Assembly (NCBI RefSeq): GCF_003260995.1
Contig: NZ_CP030040.1
Span: 1,401,736 to 1,465,735 of the forward strand
DNA: 64,000 nucleotides
From: Acetobacterium sp. KB-1
GTDB taxonomy: Bacteria > Bacillota > Clostridia > Eubacteriales > Eubacteriaceae
Direction of reading: 5' to 3'
Part shown: positions 19,671 to 29,284 of the stretch, piece by piece
Layout of the letters: the number at the start of each line of letters is the position of its first letter
How positions within the stretch are numbered: position 1 is the first letter of the stretch
Program-made: the position numbers and the translations under genes
The notes under the pieces: model-generated
Seen by the model: the letters and a program-made list of their open reading frames with translations, nothing else
Databases searched by the model: none
Told to the model about the DNA's origin: nothing

Positions 19671-20012
19671 GATTTACTAAATCTATAAGCCGAGTTCTGT
19701 TTAAATAGTCATCTATCTCGATTTATTGTTACCAATAAATTCTAGCGACCTACCATAGGACAACGACGAGCAGCCGTCTTTCAAGGTCCGTTCTTGGTCT
19801 TGCTCCAGGTGGGGTTTACATAGCCGATGTGTTACCACACCGCTGGTGAGCTCTTACCTCACCCTTTCATCCTTACCATTGCTGGCGGTTTACTTTCTGT
19901 TGCACTGGCCTTAGAGTCGCCTCCACCGGGTGTTACCCGGCACCATGCTCTGTGGAGCTCGGACTTTCCTCAACCGGATTACTCCGGGTGCGACTATCTG
20001 ATTTACTAAATC
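19671..20012 (-). ncRNA. rnpB: RNase P RNA
   Basis: The minus strand starts near GATAGTCGCACCCGG, contains GAGGAAAGTCCGAGCTC (conserved P3/CR I region) and ends ACAGAACTCGGCTTAT (conserved CR V/P4 partner). The overall length of about 340 nt and layout fit bacterial type A. RNase P RNA is the catalytic subunit that removes 5' leaders from pre-tRNA. Both ends carry GATTTAGTAAATC (19671-19683 and 20000-20012), which can pair to extend the terminal helix. A promoter lies directly upstream. Confidence 0.95.
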
Positions 20013-20017
20013 ACTGT

Positions 20018-20046
20018 AGTATACCCTGTCTTTGCTCAAATTTCAA
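20018..20046 (-). promoter_or_regulatory. rnpB promoter
   Basis: Minus-strand TTGAAA (20041-20046), 17-nt spacer, TATACT (20018-20023), placing the start near 20011 at the beginning of the RNase P RNA. Confidence 0.75.
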
Positions 20047-20063
20047 GTTTTTTTATTCAGTCC

Positions 20064-21182
20064 CTAATAATTTACAATAAAATCCCGGGCCGACTCGGCG
20101 ACAATCATTTCCGGGCAGGCGTCTGGCAGACCAGCTTCCAGCAATTGCCGGAAGCAATCAGTTACCCATTTCTCGGTGCCGTAATGGCCGGCATCCAGGA
20201 CCCAGATATTGTTTTCCAGGGCTCGTTGCCCATCGTGATGCTTAAGATCACCCGTGATCAGCACATTGGCTTGTCTGGCTTTGGCCAGTCCAATCATGTC
20301 CGCTCCGGCCCCTGAACAGATCGCCACCCGCCGGACGATATCCGGCACCTTACCTGCCCCTCGTAAAGCCACCAGGCCCAGTCGGTCTTTGGTATGGGCA
20401 ATAAAATCCAGCCCGGCCATGGGTTGGCTTAACACGCCAATTTTTCCCAATCCGTTTTCATTGATCAGCCCCCCGTTTTCCAGAGCGATCACATCATAGG
20501 CCATTTCTTCATAAGGATGATTTCTTTTTACGGCGGCAATCAAATTTTTTAAATCCGGCGCTGCCACAATCGCTTCAATCCGATCTTCCGAGACACAGGA
20601 CAGTTTATTGAGATCCCCGATAAAAGGTTTGGCGCCCGCGAGCGGACGGAAGGTGCCAGTACCGGGTGAACGGTAAGTGCAATAGTCATAGTTGCCAATG
20701 GTCCCGGCGCCGTTTTTCCCTAACACCTCAATGATTTTCTGGCTGGCTTCCTGCGGCGAAAAAATTACCAGTTTATAATAAAGCGCCGGATTAGAAGGTT
20801 CCAGCGTTTTGATCTTATCGAGTCCCATCCGCAGGGCCAGATAGTGATTAAGGCCTTTCGCTGCCTTATCCAAATTGGTATGAGCCACATAAACAGCGAC
20901 CTCATTTTTAATCAGCATTTCAATGATCTGACCCTTTTCCCCGTCTGTTGACAGGGTTTTTAAACCCTTAAAAATAAACGGATGATGCGCAATAATGAGA
21001 TCTACCTTTTTTTCAATGGCTTCTGCAACCACTTCCGCCGTGATATCCAGAGTCAGCAGCAGCCGCTTAATGCTTTGTTGCCGGGAACCTACCTGGAGAC
21101 CCACATTATCCCACGCTTCCGCCAATTTTTCAGGAGCAAGCGCCTCAATTGTTTGAATAATTTGATTTAGTTTAACAGACAT
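20064..21182 (-). CDS. Nif3-like dinuclear metal centre protein (DUF34)
   Basis: A 372-residue NIF3/DUF34 protein. Metal ligands are visible in AHHPFIFKG, HTNLDKAAKG, ITGDLKHHDG and DAGHYGTEKW. The extra length over 250-residue members corresponds to the inserted PII/CutA-like domain in the middle (about 130-240). Databases call it GTP cyclohydrolase I type 2 homologue, but the function is not established. It is last in the dnaG-rpoD-trmK unit and overlaps trmK by 16 nt. GAGGTG precedes the ATG. Confidence 0.9.
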   Translation of the reverse strand: MSVKLNQIIQTIEALAPEKLAEAWDNVGLQVGSRQQSIKRLLLTLDITAEVVAEAIEKKVDLIIAHHPFIFKGLKTLSTDGEKGQIIEMLIKNEVAVYVAHTNLDKAAKGLNHYLALRMGLDKIKTLEPSNPALYYKLVIFSPQEASQKIIEVLGKNGAGTIGNYDYCTYRSPGTGTFRPLAGAKPFIGDLNKLSCVSEDRIEAIVAAPDLKNLIAAVKRNHPYEEMAYDVIALENGGLINENGLGKIGVLSQPMAGLDFIAHTKDRLGLVALRGAGKVPDIVRRVAICSGAGADMIGLAKARQANVLITGDLKHHDGQRALENNIWVLDAGHYGTEKWVTDCFRQLLEAGLPDACPEMIVAESARDFIVNY

Positions 21183-21868
21183 CTTTTCACCTCATTCAGT
21201 TTTTCAATAAACAAACTGCTCTCCTGCCATTGCTTTGTAGCAACTGCAGTGGTTTTGCCCTCGGTATTTAAAACGATTTGCTGCTCCAAAAATATTTTCC
21301 GCTCGATCAGATGCAGGAGCAAAGGATGTTTACTGGTATAAAATTCAAAACCCAATTCATATTCCAGCGGATTGGTCATTATCATCTTTCCCGGTGCTGC
21401 TACAATAACCTCATAAACCCGATCGCCCTCCCGAGCCAGATCTTCTCGAATAATTCGAAACCCGGTCGCTTCCAGATGTTTTCGCAGCACCGCCTGATTA
21501 TTCATCGGCTGAAGCACCAGTTTTTTTAGCTGCCGAGCCACCTCCGGCTGGGCTTCGAGCAGATCCCGGATTAACAGCCCCCCCATACCAGCCATGACAA
21601 CAGCCTCGACCTCCCCGGGTTTAAGCACAGAAAGACCCGAACCAAGTCGGGTCTCTATCTGTTTTTGTAATTGTTGTTCATTAATAATTTTTTCGGCTTT
21701 TTTAAGCGGCTGCCAGTTGGTATCACTGGCGATTACCCGGGAAACCATTGCGTTTTCCACCAGGTAAACCGGCAGATAGCCATGATCAGTGCCAATATCG
21801 GCGATCAATTTGGCCCCGGCAACACAATCGGCAATAACCTCCAGCCGCGGACTTAACTTAATCTTCAT
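21167..21868 (-). CDS. trmK: tRNA (adenine22-N1)-methyltransferase TrmK
   Basis: A 233-residue SAM-dependent methyltransferase with DIGTDHGYLPVYLV (motif I region) and VMAGMGGLLIRDLL (catalytic loop), the signature of TrmK, which makes m1A22 in tRNA. It begins one base after the rpoD stop, has no clear ribosome site and is probably translated by coupling with rpoD. The rpoD-trmK-nif3 order is common in Firmicutes. Confidence 0.9.
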   Translation of the reverse strand: MKIKLSPRLEVIADCVAGAKLIADIGTDHGYLPVYLVENAMVSRVIASDTNWQPLKKAEKIINEQQLQKQIETRLGSGLSVLKPGEVEAVVMAGMGGLLIRDLLEAQPEVARQLKKLVLQPMNNQAVLRKHLEATGFRIIREDLAREGDRVYEVIVAAPGKMIMTNPLEYELGFEFYTSKHPLLLHLIERKIFLEQQIVLNTEGKTTAVATKQWQESSLFIEKLNEVKRCLLN

Positions 21869-21869
21869 T

Positions 21870-23021
21870 TTAGGTTAAATAATCCTTTAATTTTTTGCTA
21901 CGGCTGGGGTGACGCAGTTTGCGTAAGGCTTTGGCTTCAATCTGCCTGATTCGTTCTCTGGTTACATTGAACTCTTTTCCCACTTCTTCCAGTGTCCGGG
22001 CCCGGCCATCGTCCAAGCCAAAACGCAACCTAAGTACCTTTTCTTCCCGTTCGGTCAGCGTGTTTAAGACTTCAATTAACTGTTCTTTTAGCAGCGCATA
22101 GGAAGCCGCTTCGGCTGGTGCCGGGGCATCTTCGTCGGGAATAAAATCGCCCAAATGGCTATCCTCTTCTTCCCCGATAGGTGTTTCCAGGGAAACCGGA
22201 TCCTGAGCGATCTTTTGAATTTCTCGTACTTTTTCTTCTGAAAAGCCCATTTCCTTGCCAATTTCTGCCGGGGTTGGTTCCCGGCCATATTCCTGTAGTA
22301 ATTGGCGGGAAACCCGAATTAGTTTATTAATGGTCTCGACCATATGAACCGGGATCCGGATGGTTCTGGCCTGATCAGCAATGGCCCGGGTGATCGCCTG
22401 CCGAATCCACCAGGTTGCATAGGTACTGAATTTAAAACCCTTGGTATAGTCGAATTTTTCAACCGCTTTGATCAAACCCAGATTGCCTTCCTGGATCAGG
22501 TCCAGAAACGACATCCCCCGTCCCACATAACGCTTGGCAATACTGACGACCAGACGCAGGTTAGCTTCAGCCAATTCTTTTTTGGCCGAATCATCGCCGG
22601 CTTCCATGCGGCGGGCCAGCGTCATTTCCTGATCTCCGGTTAGTAAAGGTACCTTGCCAATTTCTTTTAAATATAACCGAACCGGATCATTAACGCTGAC
22701 CGAATCTGCCAATTCAATTTCTTTCTGATTCTCTTCTTCAAGTTCAGCCGCTTCCAGGGCTTCCAGTTCGAGATCGGTAAAAGCGATTTCGATTCCTTCT
22801 TTTTGCAGATACAAATAGATTGAATCGATTTCCTCCGGATCAAGATCAGCTTTATCCAGGATTTCTTCAAAATCGTGATTATTTAAATTCCCTTTCGTTT
22901 TCCCGCGTTTTAATAACTGCTGCACTTCCGGCATCAGCTCAATTGCGACTTTTTCAATCTCAATGATGCTGTCATCAGTAACTATGATCACATCGTCGGT
23001 TTTTGTTTTGTCTTGTTTCAT
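21870..23021 (-). CDS. rpoD: RNA polymerase primary sigma factor RpoD
   Basis: A 383-residue housekeeping sigma-70. It has region 1.1 (about 25-85), region 1.2 ([11 protein letters not shown]), region 2 ([16 protein letters not shown], then the -10 recognition helix [14 protein letters not shown]), region 3, and region 4.2 with the -35 helix [18 protein letters not shown]. It should read the TTGACA/TATAAT promoters in this window. GGGAGG precedes the ATG, and dnaG ends two bases upstream. Confidence 0.97.
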   Translation of the reverse strand: MKQDKTKTDDVIIVTDDSIIEIEKVAIELMPEVQQLLKRGKTKGNLNNHDFEEILDKADLDPEEIDSIYLYLQKEGIEIAFTDLELEALEAAELEEENQKEIELADSVSVNDPVRLYLKEIGKVPLLTGDQEMTLARRMEAGDDSAKKELAEANLRLVVSIAKRYVGRGMSFLDLIQEGNLGLIKAVEKFDYTKGFKFSTYATWWIRQAITRAIADQARTIRIPVHMVETINKLIRVSRQLLQEYGREPTPAEIGKEMGFSEEKVREIQKIAQDPVSLETPIGEEEDSHLGDFIPDEDAPAPAEAASYALLKEQLIEVLNTLTEREEKVLRLRFGLDDGRARTLEEVGKEFNVTRERIRQIEAKALRKLRHPSRSKKLKDYLT

Positions 23022-23022
23022 T

Positions 23023-24801
23023 TTAGTGCCTCCCGTTTTCTTTCATCATTTTCTTAATCTCTATGAGTTGATTGGTAAGCCCGGCAACTGCATCGTCATT
23101 GCCATTGGCTGATTCTCTTTTTATTTGTTCAGAAAGTTTGTCAAGCTGAGCTTCATTATAAAAACGATTCATTATTTCCAAAGCATCTTGATAATCTGAC
23201 CGGGAGACTTCATCCTCGTTCATCATAAACTCAACTAATTTTTTGACATCCTCTGACGCATCAAAATGTGACATAATCTGATTGACTTCAATTTTTTCCC
23301 CTGCTTTCCGCTTTTCAAAAAGAGTTAGCAGTAGGTCCTTATAAAAGGGCTCCGTCAGGTAATCCATGGGAAACTCGTTTATTGTTTCCGGTCTTTCCAA
23401 GCAATAGCGGATCGCCAATTCCTGAGCTTTTTGATAAGCCTTAGGAATCTTTTGCAGCGATACCGCGTCGCGGGTTATCTCCACCAGTGGCGAAGGATTC
23501 TCAGCTCGGGTTTTTGACCGCAGAACCTCACGACGGATTACTTCCTGATTGATTCCCGTTTCACCGGCAACCATTTTGCTGTAATAATCAACTTCCACTG
23601 ACGTCTCAAGCTGTCTTAATATTTTTATGGCCTCATTACCATAACGCAGTCTGCCATCGGTTTGGGACAGATCATTGTGTCCTTTTAACAATTCCAGTTC
23701 GTATTCAACAATTGTTAATGCCTTTGAAACCGCGTCCTTAAATCCCTGTTGACCATATCTCTGGACAAAGGAATCGGGATCTTCATTTGTTGGCAAGCTT
23801 AATGTTTTAACATTTAAACTGGTATTTTTCAAGATCTTCATCGCTTTTTCTGTTGCCGATTTTCCAGCATTATCGCCATCAAAAGCAATAACCACCTCAC
23901 CAGCGTAACGCTCCAGGATTTTTCCATGAAACGGGGTAAAGGCCGTACCCAATGCTGCCACAGTATTCTTGATCCCTTTTTCATAAAGGGAAATCACATC
24001 CATATAACCTTCAACAATTACGATTCGCCCATCATCCAAGAAATTTTTACAATGATTCAAGTTATAGAGCTCATAGCTTTTAGAAAAGATGGTGGTTTCT
24101 GGGGAATTGAGATACTTGGGTCCATTTTGATCGGTTGCCATCAGGCGACCGCCAAACCCAACAATCTGTCCCCGGGGATTAACAATGGGAAACATGACCC
24201 GGCTCCGAAACCGATCATAATGGCGCTTGTTTTCCGAAGCCATAACCAGGCCTGAATCCAGCATGTCTGCTGTGGAAAAGCCTTTGGTGTTAAGAAAATC
24301 GGTTAATCGGCTCCAGTCTTCACTGGCATAACCTAAACCGAATGCTCTGATGGTTTCTTGGCCAATCCCTCTTTGCAACAGATATTCTCGCGCTAATTTA
24401 CTTGTTTTAAGCATTTTATAATAGTAATTAGCCGCTTCCCGATGCAATTCGTAGAGGCGCTTCTTTTTCTCATAGACCTGATGGTCTTCCTGCTGATTGC
24501 TTTTTTCCGGTAAAATCATGTTTACCCGGGCAGCCAGAAATTTTAGGGCATCGACAAAGGGGAGTTTTTCCATTTCCATAATAAAAGTAATCACATTGCC
24601 ACCAGCACCACAACCAAAACAATGGTATAATTGTTTTTCCCGCGAAACCGTGAAAGACGCTGTTTTTTCATTATGAAACGGACATTTGCCTTTAAACGAG
24701 TTCCCCACTCGTTTTAAGGTCATGTAACCCGAAGCGACATCGACAATATCATTTGCTTCGATGACCGATTGTATCAATTCTTCGGAGTAGTAAGTTGTCA
24801 T
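23023..24801 (-). CDS. dnaG: DNA primase DnaG
   Basis: A 592-residue primase that makes RNA primers at the replication fork. The N-terminal CHC2 zinc finger ([11 protein letters not shown], then [10 protein letters not shown]), the catalytic core, and the TOPRIM motifs ([10 protein letters not shown] and AFDGDNAGK) are present; the C-terminal region would bind DnaB helicase. Length is normal. It is first in the dnaG-rpoD-trmK-nif3 operon. AAGGA lies ten bases before the ATG. Confidence 0.97.
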   Translation of the reverse strand: MTTYYSEELIQSVIEANDIVDVASGYMTLKRVGNSFKGKCPFHNEKTASFTVSREKQLYHCFGCGAGGNVITFIMEMEKLPFVDALKFLAARVNMILPEKSNQQEDHQVYEKKKRLYELHREAANYYYKMLKTSKLAREYLLQRGIGQETIRAFGLGYASEDWSRLTDFLNTKGFSTADMLDSGLVMASENKRHYDRFRSRVMFPIVNPRGQIVGFGGRLMATDQNGPKYLNSPETTIFSKSYELYNLNHCKNFLDDGRIVIVEGYMDVISLYEKGIKNTVAALGTAFTPFHGKILERYAGEVVIAFDGDNAGKSATEKAMKILKNTSLNVKTLSLPTNEDPDSFVQRYGQQGFKDAVSKALTIVEYELELLKGHNDLSQTDGRLRYGNEAIKILRQLETSVEVDYYSKMVAGETGINQEVIRREVLRSKTRAENPSPLVEITRDAVSLQKIPKAYQKAQELAIRYCLERPETINEFPMDYLTEPFYKDLLLTLFEKRKAGEKIEVNQIMSHFDASEDVKKLVEFMMNEDEVSRSDYQDALEIMNRFYNEAQLDKLSEQIKRESANGNDDAVAGLTNQLIEIKKMMKENGRH

Positions 24802-25011
24802 TTGTTTTTTCCTTTTTTTAAAGTCTTGACCTTTAAGAGTCTATTATCTCTATTCTAAGTAAAATAGAATTCTCCTTGTTTTAATATCCTTTATTTTAAA
24901 ATTTAAACAAAAATAAAGTTTTGCCGCTCTTTCAATTTTTTATTGGATAAAATTCATTTATCGGGGTATTTAAAAAACTAAGAACACTACTATTTAGAAA
25001 GAGGTATATTT

Positions 25012-25266
25012 ATGGAAAAAAAACGTATGATTGAAATCATTCACGAAAAAGTGAAAGTTGCCAAATTTGATGATTATGGAAAAGCCCTTCTCAGCATGGA
25101 TGATGTCGGCGATGGTGAAATGATTATGGCTGTTCTCGAAGATTTAAAATCAGACACGAACTTTGATTTTGATTTTGATTTAGACAAAATGCTCTTAACC
25201 GTTTATAACCCCGATGATGACCTGGAAGGATTCAAGCGAAGACACCCCTCACCTCAACATTGCTAA
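25012..25266 (+). CDS. small acidic protein of unknown function
   Basis: An 84-residue protein, strongly acidic in the middle (SDTNFDFDFDLDKM) with a basic, proline-containing tail (FKRRHPSPQHC). No cysteine motif, membrane segment or known domain is recognised. AGAGG seven bases upstream of the ATG supports translation, and a hairpin plus a strong terminator follow the stop. It stands alone on the plus strand between dnaG and the PFOR gene. The odd C-terminus may reflect a frameshifted or degenerating end. Confidence 0.6.
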   Translation: MEKKRMIEIIHEKVKVAKFDDYGKALLSMDDVGDGEMIMAVLEDLKSDTNFDFDFDLDKMLLTVYNPDDDLEGFKRRHPSPQHC

Positions 25267-25275
25267 ATTTTTCAC

Positions 25276-25304
25276 GGATACCACCACTCCTAGTGATGGT
25301 ATCC
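25276..25304 (+). other. hairpin between the small ORF and its terminator
   Basis: GGATACCACCACT / AGTGATGGTATCC, a 13-bp stem with one mismatch and a 3-nt loop, begins 9 nt after the stop codon and ends three bases before the terminator's A tract. Two hairpins in tandem would cap the short mRNA. Confidence 0.6.
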
Positions 25305-25307
25305 ACC

Positions 25308-25345
25308 AAAAAAGCGCTATTGGTCAAGACCAATAGCGCTTTTTT
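25308..25345 (+). terminator. strong terminator after the small acidic ORF
   Basis: AAAAAAGCGCTATTGGTC / GACCAATAGCGCTTTTTT with a 2-nt loop, ending in TTTTTT; effectively bidirectional. Confidence 0.93.
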
Positions 25346-25356
25346 AAATGGTTAAA

Positions 25357-25388
25357 CAAAAGAGAAACCCCAAAGGATTTCTCTTTTT
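25357..25388 (-). terminator. terminator of the PFOR gene
   Basis: On the minus strand GAGAAATCC..GGGTTTCTC forms a stem followed by TTTTGTTT, 10 nt after the PFOR stop codon. The opposite side carries CTCTTTTTATT. Confidence 0.75.
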
Positions 25389-25398
25389 ATTATTTAAT

Positions 25399-28300
25399 TT
25401 ACATATCTGCTTTTTGTTTGTAACCCATGTAACGTTCCATTGCTTCTTCTTTTGCCTTATCATAAAGGGTTTCCGAAACTTCTGGGAAGGTCAGTTTTAA
25501 TGAGGTATAACGAACTTCTGAATCCAGGAATTCCGTAAATTTGTCCATATCGGGTTCCTTGGAATCCAGGATAAATGGATTTTTACCTTCTTCTTTTAAG
25601 CTTGGGTTGAATCGGTACAGGTGCCAGTAGCCCGCTTCCACTGCAAATGCTTCGTGGGTTTGGGTACGGCTCATACCGCCTTTAATGCCATGGTTGATAC
25701 AAGGTGCATAGGCAATAATCAGTGAAGGACCATCATATGCTTCCGCTTCCTGAAGGGCTTTCATAAATTGGTTCTTATCAGCACCCATGGCAACCTGAGC
25801 AACATAGACGTAACCATAGGTGGCCGCCATCATGCCAAGATCTTTTTTCTTGATCCGTTCGCCTGCTGATGCAAATTGTGCCACTGCAGCAGTCGGTGTC
25901 GATTTAGAAGCCTGACCACCAGTGTTGGAGTAGATTTCTGTATCCAGCACGAAAATATTTATGTTTTTGTTAGAGGCTAAGACATGATCCAGTCCACCGT
26001 AGCCAATATCGTAGGCCCAGCCGTCACCACCGAAGACCCATTGAGATTTTTTAATCAGGTAAGCCTGATTGTCAAGAATAAACTTGGCTTGGGTCGCTAA
26101 TGCTTCACCTGGTGTATAAGCGGTTAGAGCTTCTACCAGTTTTGCCGAGGCAATTTTTGAGCTTTCAGCGTCTTTTCGACTGTCAATCCAGGCTTGAGCC
26201 GCGCTTTTTACTGCTTCTGGTGCATCGCCAGCGATCATTTCTTTTAGGTAGCTTTCAATGGTGTCAGCCATTTTTTCGGTAGCCAGCATCATTCCAAATC
26301 CATACTCGGCATTATCTTCAAATAAAGAGTTTGCCCAGGCGGGTCCTTTTCCTTCAGCATTGATACAGTAAGGTGTCGATGGTGAGGAAGCACCCCAGAT
26401 GGATGAACAACCCGTTGCGTTAGCAACCATCATTCGATCGCCAAATAATTGGGTAATGGTTTTAATATATGGTGTTTCGCCACAACCTGCACAGGCTCCC
26501 GAGAACTCAAGTAATGGTTGACAGAATTGGCTCCCTTTGACGGTGGCCTTATTCATCAGGTTATCTTTGATTTTTACGGTCGTCGTATAGTTCCACATTG
26601 GGATTTGGGCCGCCTGGGTATCGATTGGCTCCATTACCAAAGCTTTTGTTTTGGCTGGGCAAGCGTCTTGACAGTTGCCACATCCGGTACAATCCAAGGT
26701 ACTAACCTGGATACGATATTCTAAACCATCAAATTGTTTTCCGTTTGCTTTAATTGTTGTATAACCTTCCGGTGCCGCTGCTTTTTCACCGGCATCCACC
26801 AGTACTGGACGAATCGCTGCATGTGGGCAGACAAATGAGCATTGGTTACATTGGATACAATTTTCCGGAATCCATTTTGGCACATTTACAGCAATTCCCC
26901 GTTTTTCATAAGCTGATGAACCCGACATAAAGGTTCCATCTTCTCCGCCTACAAAAGCTGAAACAGGGATGTCATCGCCTTCTAAGCGGTTTATCGGACG
27001 AAGTATTTTCGAAATGAATTCTGGTACATTTTCTTTGGCGATGGCTTCAGCACTGAGAGCCTTCCATGAATCTGGAACATCAATCTTAACCAAGGCGTCA
27101 ATTCCCTTATCAACGGCAGCATTATTCATATCAACAATTTTCTGGCCTTTGTTTCCATAAGACTTCAAAATACCGGCTTTAGAGAACTTAACGGCATCTT
27201 CAATTGGAATAATGTCAGCCAATTTGAAGAAGGCGGACTGCATAATCATATTGGTTCGACGGCCCAGCCCAATTTCTTCGGCAATTTTTGTGGCATTGAT
27301 GGTATAGAAATTAATGTCATTATCAGCAATATATTTCTTTAACGAAGCTGGTAATTTTTCATCCAGCTCGTTTGGTTCCCAAACGGTATTAAGCAGGAAG
27401 GTCCCGCCTTTTTTCAAACCTTTTAACAGGTCATACTGGTGAACATAGGCTTGGGTTGAGCAGGAAACAAAATCCGAGTTTACAATTAAGTACGTTGATT
27501 TGATTGGTTTTTTACCAAATCTCAAATGCGAAACGGTAACCCCACCGGATTTTTTACTGTCATAGGAGAAATAACCCTGAGCATACAAATCGGTATGATC
27601 GCCAATGATCTTAATCGCTGATTTATTGGCACCAACGGTTCCGTCAGAACCAAGACCCCAGAATTTACATCCTTTTGTTCCTTTCGGAACGGTAAAGATA
27701 TCTTCGGGTAATTCAAGACTTGTGTGAGTTACATCATCAACAATCCCGATCGTAAATTTGTCTTTGGGTTGATCCAATTTTAAATTATCGTAAACAGCTT
27801 TAATCTGCGTTGGAGTGGTATCTTTAGAGCTTAAACCATAGCGGCCGCCAACGACCAGTGGCTGGAATTCTTTGCCGTAGAATACGGTGCAAATATCCTG
27901 GTATAAAGGTTCGCCCAATGAGCCGGGTTCTTTTGTACGGTCTAAAACAGCAATCTTTTTAGCTGTTTTTGGTAATACTTTTAATAAATATTCCGGGGCA
28001 AAAGGTCTGAATAAACGAACCTTGATCAGTCCGACTTTTTCTCCCTGGGTCAATAAATAATCAATCGTTTCTTCGATGGTATCTGTTACCGAACCCATCG
28101 CCACGATAATATTTTCGGCATCCGCTGCGCCATAGTAATCAAATAAATGATACTCTCGGCCGGTTTCAGCTGAAATTTTTTCCATATAGTCAGCCACAAT
28201 TGCCGGGATATTATCATAGAAGGGATTGCATGCTTCTCTGGCCTGGAAGAAAATATCAGGATTCTGAGCCGTTCCCCGCGTGACCGGATGTTCAGGATTT

Positions 28301-28923
28301 AGGGCATTGTCGCGGAATGCCTGAATCGCTTCAAAGTCGGCCAGTTTTTTAAACACATCATAATCGATAACTTCGATTTTTTGAATTTCGTGTGACGTTC
28401 TGAAACCGTCAAAGAAATGCATAAACGGAATCCGGCTCTTAATGGCAGCCAAGTGAGCAATCGCAGCAAGATCCATTACTTCTTGAACACCGCCGGAAGC
28501 CAGTAAAGCAAAACCCGTTTGACGACAAGCCATTACATCGCTATGGTCTCCAAAAATCGAGAGTGCCTGAGCAGCCAAGGTACGGGCAGTAACATGAAAA
28601 ACACCTGGCAATAATTCACCAGCAATTTTGTACATATTCGGAATCATCAGTAAAAGTCCCTGAGAAGCAGTAAAGGTTGTGGTTAAGGCTCCCGCAGCTA
28701 ATGAACCGTGAACTGCACCAGCAGCACCGCCTTCAGATTGCATTTCGGAAACTTTTACTGTTTCTCCAAAGATATTTTTTCGTCCCTGAGACGCCCAAAC
28801 ATCGGCATACTCAGCCATCGGGGATGAAGGTGTAATTGGAAAAATTGCGGCAACCTCGGTAAACGCGTAAGCAACATGTGCGGCAGCAGTGTTTCCATCC
28901 ATTGTCATCATTTTTTTTGGCAT
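25399..28923 (-). CDS. nifJ: pyruvate:ferredoxin (flavodoxin) oxidoreductase
   Basis: A single-chain 1174-residue PFOR, which interconverts pyruvate + CoA with acetyl-CoA + CO2 and reduced ferredoxin. Domain order: pyruvate-binding domain I (EGGAAGAVHGS, FPITPSSPMAE), domain II, the gamma domain, a two-cluster ferredoxin domain (CIQCNQCSFVCPHA and CTGCGNCQDACPAK near 690 and 745), then the TPP domain (GACAGCGETPY, GGDGWAYDIGYGGLDH, NTGGQASKSTP). Length is normal. AAGGAGG precedes the ATG. In an acetogen it links pyruvate from glycolysis or alanine to acetyl-CoA. It has its own promoter and terminator. Confidence 0.97.
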   Translation of the reverse strand: MPKKMMTMDGNTAAAHVAYAFTEVAAIFPITPSSPMAEYADVWASQGRKNIFGETVKVSEMQSEGGAAGAVHGSLAAGALTTTFTASQGLLLMIPNMYKIAGELLPGVFHVTARTLAAQALSIFGDHSDVMACRQTGFALLASGGVQEVMDLAAIAHLAAIKSRIPFMHFFDGFRTSHEIQKIEVIDYDVFKKLADFEAIQAFRDNALNPEHPVTRGTAQNPDIFFQAREACNPFYDNIPAIVADYMEKISAETGREYHLFDYYGAADAENIIVAMGSVTDTIEETIDYLLTQGEKVGLIKVRLFRPFAPEYLLKVLPKTAKKIAVLDRTKEPGSLGEPLYQDICTVFYGKEFQPLVVGGRYGLSSKDTTPTQIKAVYDNLKLDQPKDKFTIGIVDDVTHTSLELPEDIFTVPKGTKGCKFWGLGSDGTVGANKSAIKIIGDHTDLYAQGYFSYDSKKSGGVTVSHLRFGKKPIKSTYLIVNSDFVSCSTQAYVHQYDLLKGLKKGGTFLLNTVWEPNELDEKLPASLKKYIADNDINFYTINATKIAEEIGLGRRTNMIMQSAFFKLADIIPIEDAVKFSKAGILKSYGNKGQKIVDMNNAAVDKGIDALVKIDVPDSWKALSAEAIAKENVPEFISKILRPINRLEGDDIPVSAFVGGEDGTFMSGSSAYEKRGIAVNVPKWIPENCIQCNQCSFVCPHAAIRPVLVDAGEKAAAPEGYTTIKANGKQFDGLEYRIQVSTLDCTGCGNCQDACPAKTKALVMEPIDTQAAQIPMWNYTTTVKIKDNLMNKATVKGSQFCQPLLEFSGACAGCGETPYIKTITQLFGDRMMVANATGCSSIWGASSPSTPYCINAEGKGPAWANSLFEDNAEYGFGMMLATEKMADTIESYLKEMIAGDAPEAVKSAAQAWIDSRKDAESSKIASAKLVEALTAYTPGEALATQAKFILDNQAYLIKKSQWVFGGDGWAYDIGYGGLDHVLASNKNINIFVLDTEIYSNTGGQASKSTPTAAVAQFASAGERIKKKDLGMMAATYGYVYVAQVAMGADKNQFMKALQEAEAYDGPSLIIAYAPCINHGIKGGMSRTQTHEAFAVEAGYWHLYRFNPSLKEEGKNPFILDSKEPDMDKFTEFLDSEVRYTSLKLTFPEVSETLYDKAKEEAMERYMGYKQKADM

Positions 28924-28993
28924 GATTTTCCTCCTTGAAATTAAAAACTAAATGTTTTTTTGTAGATTTAAATAGCAAAATTTTATCTATGAA

Positions 28994-29025
28994 ATTATAT
29001 CATATTAATTTTTGGGTGTATACAC
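28994..29025 (-). promoter_or_regulatory. PFOR promoter with GTGTATACAC palindrome
   Basis: Minus-strand TATACA (29017-29022), 17-nt spacer, TATAAT (28994-28999). A perfect 10-bp palindrome GTGTATACAC (29016-29025) covers the -35 hexamer and may be a repressor site. The remaining gap (29026-29187) is AT-rich and shows no gene. Confidence 0.6.
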
Positions 29026-29187
29026 TTTAGCATGGGTAATTTTTTGTTACGTTTTATTGGTAAATTTTCACTGATTTATCAGAAAACGATTAATGTTAAC
29101 CTTTAGATGGTTTAAATTTCTTTAATTAAGATATGGTCGTATGTTTGAAAACTTATATCCTTTCAAATTACTTTTTCACAATAATTT

Positions 29188-29234
29188 ACTGCGGATGAAC
29201 TGTTAAAATAATCATTAACAGTTCATCAACAGTA
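29188..29234. terminator. long hairpin downstream of the alanine symporter gene
   Basis: GATGAACTGTTA / TAACAGTTCATC is a perfect 12-bp stem, extended after a 2-nt internal loop by TTACTG / CAGTAA. TTTTT follows on the plus strand and a weaker A/T run on the minus strand. It sits about 50 nt past the symporter stop and probably ends the lrp-ald-symporter transcript. Confidence 0.6.
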
Positions 29235-29284
29235 ATTTTTGTGAATTGATAACTTTTTTTACTCAATTAATTGAATCGAAATCA

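Noticed and set aside
19827-20009. 60-codon plus-strand frame
   Set aside because: Antisense to conserved RNase P RNA.
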